Positions 59,206-64,000 of a stretch of 64,000 bases of DNA are shown here, piece by piece. This stretch comes from Candidatus Nanopelagicales bacterium. GTDB lineage: Bacteria > Actinomycetota > Actinomycetes > S36-B12. The notes under the pieces were generated by a model, which did not search any database, was not told the origin of the DNA, and saw only the letters and a list, made by a program, of their open reading frames with translations. Made by a program: the position numbers and the translations under genes. Each line of letters begins with the position of its first letter. Within the stretch, counting starts at the first letter, position 1. The stretch spans positions 124,001-188,000 of the forward strand of contig JAPKAV010000001.1 in the NCBI GenBank assembly GCA_028825115.1. Reading direction: 5' to 3'.

Positions 59206-60828
59206 TTAACGTGCAAGACAAAATAACGCACCGTCTTGGATCGTTGGCCAATCAAAGTCAAAACAGCTTAGTGGGCCCAGTTGGTTTCCGTTGGGGAGCG
59301 CATGGGCGTACTGCTGGAGTCGTTCTATGTCGGGGCCGTAGAGCGCAAAAACGGTGGGCTGGATTTCCTTGATTCTTTTAAAGTCCTCGGGCCGAAGTTC
59401 CCTTGTGACCGAGATTCTGTTTTCTCCCCAGAACTGCATTCCTGCGGCGACATAGAGATCGCGGTCTCCTGCGAGCCAGTCACCATCAACGTAGGTAAGG
59501 ATTTGGTCTTGTGGTGTCGTATTTGCAATCAACCATTCTTGTGCATTTAGGCTGTTGGCAAGTTTGAGTTTGATGGGATTGCTGTGGAAGGCCCACGCAA
59601 AAGGACTGGAGTAGAAAACCCCGATTTGACCACGTGAGTTTTGAATGAGCTGGGCAGATGCCAGAAAACCAACAAATGCAACGAGTAACAGTTTCCCATT
59701 TTTGAAGGCGATCAGGAAAGCCGTTGTTACAACCGCAATGGCCGCTGCAACATAGCCATTGAAGTGAATCGCTTGGAATCCGACACCGACCACAATCGTA
59801 AGGGCGATTGGGGTGATCCAGACTGGCGCGGGGAACTGGCGTGAAAAAGTAAGGGCGATTGCAAGGGACATAGGGATCCACAACATCGCCGTATAAAAAG
59901 TGGCTTGCAGGGTTATGCCGGCCATTGCAGGAAGAAAAGAAAAGGATACCCCGAGAGTTGTGAGGGCAATTGTGAGCGCTGCTTGCGTTTGGGGGGTTTT
60001 GTGTTTCCACCAGCTGAATGCAACAACTATGAACGCGCAAACTGGCACCAATAGCGACGGGTCTGATAGCCACACAGGTGATTGACTTGAAAAATTTGAG
60101 TAGTCGACTTTCGCGTTCCACGCCAAATAGGTCTGGAACCACTTCATGCCCGGGAAGAGTTGTGCTCCAATAAGGAGAAATGCACCGAAGGTGGCAAGAG
60201 CTGCGAGAGCTGCGAGCGCGCACTGTGTGATCAAATGGGAAATTCCTTGAGATGCTTTGTTAGCCAAGGATCGTTGCAGTGATGTAGCCAACCAGAGTGA
60301 ACCGGCTAAGAGCGCTGCATAGGGGTTGGTCATTGCCAGCCACCCGAGCGCCGCACCAGCCACCAGAGCCGCTGTCTTTCCCCGAAAAAGTGCGCTGCAA
60401 ATGGAGATAGATATGGCAGCAAGGGAGGTCGCTGTGACATAGGGATTGCTGAGGTAACTCAGAATCACGGTACTTGCGGTGAGAGTGCCGGTGAGCATTG
60501 CTGCTTGCGATCTTGGTGCATGGAATTTTCTTGCGGCAATGTAAAACGCGGTGATAATAATTGCCAGGAGTGTCAGTCGCCATAGAAAGTAGCCGAGCCA
60601 CGGCCCAAATAGGTGGGTAAAAGCATAGGTTGGTCCGATTACTCCGAGGCGGGTCCAATAATAGGAGTCGATGGGTGCTCGGTCGGTGATTTGACTGCCA
60701 AAGTTGGCAAGGGAAAAGTAGAAACTAGAGTCGGGGGTATCGAGCCCGGCCCACTGTTGCGAGATCAATCCAATAGTGAGTGTTATTGCGGCGATAATGG
60801 CCGTATCGGGTGCGAACCTGCGAATCAT
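59206..60828 (-). CDS. Polytopic membrane protein, possible GT-C glycosyltransferase
   Basis: The protein of about 540 residues has ten or more hydrophobic segments, a soluble C-terminal domain of about 120 residues (DGDWLAGDRDLYVAAGMQFW), and an early loop with DTPDSSFYFSLA that could carry the acidic residue of GT-C enzymes. It may transfer sugars from lipid-linked donors outside the membrane, or act on a polymer. The start is uncertain: the frame is open up to 60954, but the added residues cover an inverted repeat and are not family-like, so the ATG at 60828 is used. It converges on pglC, 29 bases away. Confidence 0.7.
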   Translation of the reverse strand: MIRRFAPDTAIIAAITLTIGLISQQWAGLDTPDSSFYFSLANFGSQITDRAPIDSYYWTRLGVIGPTYAFTHLFGPWLGYFLWRLTLLAIIITAFYIAARKFHAPRSQAAMLTGTLTASTVILSYLSNPYVTATSLAAISISICSALFRGKTAALVAGAALGWLAMTNPYAALLAGSLWLATSLQRSLANKASQGISHLITQCALAALAALATFGAFLLIGAQLFPGMKWFQTYLAWNAKVDYSNFSSQSPVWLSDPSLLVPVCAFIVVAFSWWKHKTPQTQAALTIALTTLGVSFSFLPAMAGITLQATFYTAMLWIPMSLAIALTFSRQFPAPVWITPIALTIVVGVGFQAIHFNGYVAAAIAVVTTAFLIAFKNGKLLLVAFVGFLASAQLIQNSRGQIGVFYSSPFAWAFHSNPIKLKLANSLNAQEWLIANTTPQDQILTYVDGDWLAGDRDLYVAAGMQFWGENRISVTRELRPEDFKRIKEIQPTVFALYGPDIERLQQYAHALPNGNQLGPLSCFDFDWPTIQDGALFCLAR

Positions 60829-60920
60829 GCCAGGTCGACTTTCGTTTTCCTCAACAAAGTTGTTCCCCACTGACTCATGTTTACCACAGATCTGGTCCCC
60901 TAACATCATGATTGCAGTTG

Positions 60921-60945
60921 GCAATCCCCAACTGTCGGGGATTGC
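60921..60945. repeat. Perfect 9-bp stem with 7-base loop
   Basis: GCAATCCCC, then AACTGTC, then GGGGATTGC. It lies in the leader of the minus-strand membrane protein gene, about 95 bases before the chosen ATG. No T-tract follows on either strand, so it is not an obvious terminator; it could be an operator or mRNA hairpin. Confidence 0.5.
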
Positions 60946-61073
60946 GACCGTCAATGCCGAGGTGATCGCTTCTGTTGCTGCAGCGATGCTCAGCGCGATT
61001 CCCGGTTTGTGTTGCGATGACTAGTCATTAATGATCCAGTGATTAACGGAATCAGGAAAATCAATCGGTAGTC

Positions 61074-61340
61074 TTACCAAGGACCTAGCGGATGAGCAAA
61101 GAGTGTCCAGCGTTGGACCGGGATTTCGACATAAAGCTCAAAGGGTCGGCCGCAGGGATCGCACTTCTTAATTAGTAACTGGGCAGCAAGACGCTCCCCA
61201 GTGGCGGTGATATTGGCCAGGTCACCGAAGGAAACAGTCGAAGAATTTTTGGCTGGCACGGCTTCAATGCCCGAAGCAGTTCAGCTGTTCGTTCTGGTCA
61301 CAGTTGTTGTCACGATTGCGAAGCAAGCGGGCGCGATGAG
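61074..61340 (-). pseudogene. Degraded C-terminal fragment in the intergenic region
   Basis: The minus strand reads AVPAKNSSTVSFGDLANITA and ITATGERLAAQLLI, then KKCDPCGRPFELYVEIPVQR to a stop at 61074, with an in-frame stop further upstream near 61290. Composition is protein-like, resembling an exported domain that follows a membrane segment. I do not recognise it. The region 60955-61600 otherwise has a 12-bp palindrome ATGACTAGTCAT at 61017-61028 and no intact gene; a plus-strand open frame at 61201-61689 has no coding features. Confidence 0.3.
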
Positions 61341-61600
61341 GGTGCTCACTAGTTCGCAGGGGAATACACATCATCAGAGCAGTAAAAGGTGGAGTTTTCT
61401 AGGGATCGATGTGCTTCACGGTGCAGTGAGCACAATGCTGGAGCATGACGAGAAAGTGGCCCTTAGCGAGAGACCGAAACAATTATCTGAGTTATGGGAT
61501 TTGAATAGAAGTCGCCGATCCCCAGATTCACAAGTCTCGAGCACTGAAAAGGTAGAGGAAGATGATAATTCAATTATGTCGCGGCCATTAAGATGGGCCT

Positions 61601-63061
61601 GTGCGACGAATCATAGAGCGGGTCCCAGTTGCTACACCTGGTTTGGGCCTTTACGGCCTCCTGTGGCTGCTTGTTTTTACGCAACTTGACTACTCCACCA
61701 ATACAAAAAATTCGATAGATTCCTTATGGCAAAGTTTGGGAATCGAATACCTGACGACGGACCCGTTGGGCAGTCTGTCGGTTCTTCACATTCAACCCTG
61801 GGGTGTAAATGCCCTGTACGCCCTTGACCTAGCTGTCACACCCACTTCACATATATTGCTCTTAATCGTGTATTTACTTGCCGGCGCTGCTTCAATTTTT
61901 CTGCTCGGTGCCACTTTGCAGCAGGTTGGGCTGCCCCGGGCATGGGCGATGGTTACTTGTCTCATCTTTGCGTTCCTCCCTGGAACGGTGCTTTACGTCT
62001 TTTGGCCCTATAACGTCACTCTGAGCGGCTTCCTCGGTATCTTGGCGGCATTTGGTCTTTCACTCATCCGCTCTCGTCCAGTGATTGGGTCTTGCGTTAG
62101 TGCTCTCGCGGTACTGGGTCTTCAACTCACGCGCGCCTCTTTTGTATGGGTATTTGTGATGTTGTGGTGTGTGTTTTTACTGGCGCTGCTTTTTAGGCGC
62201 TTCTCCGGACGACAGTTGATGCTGGCGACTCTCCCGGTCTTTGTTGTGATCGGTATAAGTGCGGCATCGCAGGGTTATTACTGGGCAAACTTTCGCTTGC
62301 CGGCCATGAGTTCGTGGAGCGGACAAAACATCGCTAAGGCGTTGATGACTTCGGGTAAATTAAATGTGACGGAATCTGCACGGCAGAAAATCAACCAGGA
62401 CGCGTGTCTGACTTCCTTATTGACCGCGTATGAGACCCGGTCTTTAAATGTCTGGGACCCCGGCGGATTGATGCAGTTGCCCGGTTGCGAGCAACTGCTC
62501 GTCAAAGATGCCAACGCGATCCCTGCTTGGGATCAGGACTACCGCGACAGCGGTGAACTTAATTACAACTCGCGAGTGGGACTTGCCGCCTCTGGGGAAT
62601 GGAATCGCATGATGACGATCATCGTGCTCAACGATCCGGTGCAGCTTGTTCGCATGGCTCTCACAACTAATACGGGACCTCGGTCCTCAGGAATTGGACT
62701 CTATTTGGACCCCTCTGACGAATTCCCATGGATTGATGAGCAACGATCCTTACTTCCATTGGGTTCAGTCTCCGGTTTGTTGAGCCTAGTTTTTGCACCG
62801 GCGCTGATTGTTCTCATTCTCTTGGGTATTGGGCACGCTCTGTTGGTTCGGGGCTCGTACTTACGCATGAATGTTGTCTACTGGGGCGTGTTAGGCATTG
62901 TCACTTTTCACACATTGGTCAGTACCTTGGCCGAATACGCAGAGAACATGCGTTTTCGAGCAGAGATCGACCCGTTGTTATTGCTGGCGGGAGTCATGGC
63001 GCTGTATGCAATTTCGCGGGGCACCCAAGAGCGCACGGATGATTCGATTAGTGTGACCTAG
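61601..63061 (+). CDS. Polytopic membrane protein, possible lipid-linked sugar transferase
   Basis: The 486-residue protein has about ten predicted membrane helices, interrupted by an extracytoplasmic stretch of about 120 residues (roughly 225-350, with SWSGQNIAKALMTSGKLN and a few Cys). The pattern of early loop and helices (GLYGLLWLLVFTQLDYST) fits GT-C-like glycan enzymes or a polymerase. The start is a GTG. Its TAG stop shares one base with the GTG of the next gene (TAGTG), so the two are translationally coupled. Confidence 0.72.
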   Translation: MRRIIERVPVATPGLGLYGLLWLLVFTQLDYSTNTKNSIDSLWQSLGIEYLTTDPLGSLSVLHIQPWGVNALYALDLAVTPTSHILLLIVYLLAGAASIFLLGATLQQVGLPRAWAMVTCLIFAFLPGTVLYVFWPYNVTLSGFLGILAAFGLSLIRSRPVIGSCVSALAVLGLQLTRASFVWVFVMLWCVFLLALLFRRFSGRQLMLATLPVFVVIGISAASQGYYWANFRLPAMSSWSGQNIAKALMTSGKLNVTESARQKINQDACLTSLLTAYETRSLNVWDPGGLMQLPGCEQLLVKDANAIPAWDQDYRDSGELNYNSRVGLAASGEWNRMMTIIVLNDPVQLVRMALTTNTGPRSSGIGLYLDPSDEFPWIDEQRSLLPLGSVSGLLSLVFAPALIVLILLGIGHALLVRGSYLRMNVVYWGVLGIVTFHTLVSTLAEYAENMRFRAEIDPLLLLAGVMALYAISRGTQERTDDSISVT

Positions 63062-64000
63062 TGCTTGGATTATTCACGTGGTTCGGTTTGTTTGCCATCA
63101 TTTTGGTTTATGGCGCCCCTATTGGGTTATTACTGACTCGTGATCTGCGCCCCACAACGATTCGGATCGCAATGTGGTCAGGATTATTGCTTTTGGTCAC
63201 ACTCAGTACTTTCAGCAATCTGTTCATTCCTTTGAAATCTGCAGCCGCAATTGTGGTGGTGTTAGTTGTAGCCGTATTAACGGTGGCACTTGCTTTCGTG
63301 TTGAGTCGCAGGCGTTCAATTCCGATTCTTCCACCTTTAGTGGGGTGGACTGCACTTTCCAAGGCGAGTTGGTTCCTCGTTGGCGTGTTAGCAGTAGTGA
63401 GTATTTGGTGGTTGGTGGCTGCAACTCGTGCACCTACCAACTACGACTCTGGTCTTTATCACCTTCAATCAATCTGGTACGCGGCTGATTTCAAAACAAT
63501 TCCAGGACTTGCAAACCTTTATGCGAGTCTTGGATTCGGGAATTCCTTAATGCCTCTGACCGCAATCACTACCAATGGCCCAATGGGGCTTGAGGCCTAC
63601 CGAGTGATTAATGGGTTCTTTTTCTTATTGCTGTTCGTAGAGGTGCTTCTTAGACTTTCGAGCAGCCGCCGTAACTCGGTGGGAACCAAAACCTTATTAA
63701 TTGGCCTTGGCGTTTTCGTTGCTCCCATGATTTGGATGGCTGACTATTGGGTAATCAGTCCCACTTTTGACACACCGGTAGCTATTTTGACTCTGGTAAG
63801 TGTCGCTGCGCTAGCAGATGCGTTGACTTCCGGTCGCATGAGAAGCGTTGATGTTGTCGGTGTAATTGTTCCTATTGCTTTGGCAGCAAGCATGCGTCAG
63901 CACTATTGGTTCCTTTTTGCATTTTTTGCACTGATCATCTTGTGGGTTGCACTAGGCCGAAAAACTCAAGGAGTGTTGACAGCATTCTGGTTGTCGGTGG
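63061..64000 (+). CDS. Polytopic membrane protein, 3' end outside window
   Basis: From the GTG at 63061 the frame stays open to the window end (313 codons). It has repeated hydrophobic segments (LLLLVTLSTFSNLFIPL, AAAIVVVLVVAVLTVALAFVL) and a loop with TRAPTNYDSGLYHLQSIWY. The DSGLYH loop recalls the early acidic loop of the GT-C-like proteins beside it. It is coupled to the upstream membrane protein and is incomplete. Probably a polysaccharide assembly enzyme such as a glycosyltransferase or polymerase. Confidence 0.72.
   Translation, partial: MLGLFTWFGLFAIILVYGAPIGLLLTRDLRPTTIRIAMWSGLLLLVTLSTFSNLFIPLKSAAAIVVVLVVAVLTVALAFVLSRRRSIPILPPLVGWTALSKASWFLVGVLAVVSIWWLVAATRAPTNYDSGLYHLQSIWYAADFKTIPGLANLYASLGFGNSLMPLTAITTNGPMGLEAYRVINGFFFLLLFVEVLLRLSSSRRNSVGTKTLLIGLGVFVAPMIWMADYWVISPTFDTPVAILTLVSVAALADALTSGRMRSVDVVGVIVPIALAASMRQHYWFLFAFFALIILWVALGRKTQGVLTAFWLSV

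Noticed and set aside
61201..61689. Plus-strand 162-codon open frame as a gene
   Set aside because: Low-complexity composition, no family features, overlaps the start of the next membrane protein and the antisense of a degraded fragment.
1..64000. CRISPR arrays, tRNA or rRNA genes
   Set aside because: No regularly spaced repeats, cloverleaf sequences or rRNA-like stretches were noticed when reading; the only tandem repeat is the 6-base one at 53301.

Overview
This window is a long surface-polysaccharide biosynthesis locus of about 64 kb, with no housekeeping genes, tRNA or rRNA. Moderate GC content, frequent GTG and TTG starts, strong AGGAGG ribosome binding sites and remnants of IS3-type transposases that resemble actinobacterial ones point to a moderate-GC actinobacterium. 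This assignment is an inference: no phylogenetic marker is present.

Region 1 (5-9162, minus strand) is a tightly packed operon for a legionaminic-type nonulosonic acid. It has dehydratase, aminotransferase, acetyltransferase, hydrolysing epimerase, synthase and CMP transferase, preceded by an amidotransferase-HisH-HisF trio that probably installs an acetamidino group. Region 2 (9163-13739) holds two decayed IS3 elements on either side of a P-loop sulfotransferase-like gene, then a surface carbohydrate protein. Region 3 (14087-19714, minus) is a four-gene set in the same order as the Campylobacter capsule phosphoramidate genes Cj1418-Cj1417-Cj1416-Cj1415, followed by an unknown protein and a formyltransferase-like protein. 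A 13-bp inverted repeat can hide the start of its first gene.

Region 4 (20358-33008, minus) is a second nine-carbon or amino-sugar operon: nucleotide-sugar dehydrogenase, SpsF-type cytidylyltransferase, Gfo/Idh oxidoreductase, DegT aminotransferase, epimerase, GNAT, NeuB-type synthase, AsnB, a second amidotransferase and two methyltransferases. Region 5 (33596-35860) has a large glycosyltransferase-like gene and degraded sequence. Region 6 (36178-38968, plus) is a three-gene operon of radical SAM enzyme, epimerase and cytidylyltransferase.

Region 7 (38971-50915) is a graveyard of duplicated modules. A HAD phosphatase, SDR and glycosyltransferase block occurs twice, each copy having lost different parts. 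A third HAD pseudogene sits beside a HisC pseudogene, and there is a methyltransferase pseudogene. Intact genes here include a sulfotransferase and a FkbM methyltransferase. Region 8 (50994-59176) carries glycosyltransferases, epimerases and a complete PglF-PglD-PglE-PglC set, which would make a diacetamido-bacillosamine-type sugar and attach it to the lipid carrier to start the polymer. Region 9 (59206-64000) encodes three large membrane proteins, the last one cut by the window end.

Together the genes suggest a glycan started on a bacillosamine-type sugar and decorated with acetamidino nonulosonic acid, and possibly with phosphoramidate, sulfate, formyl and methyl groups. The many fragments show repeated gain, duplication and loss of cassettes.
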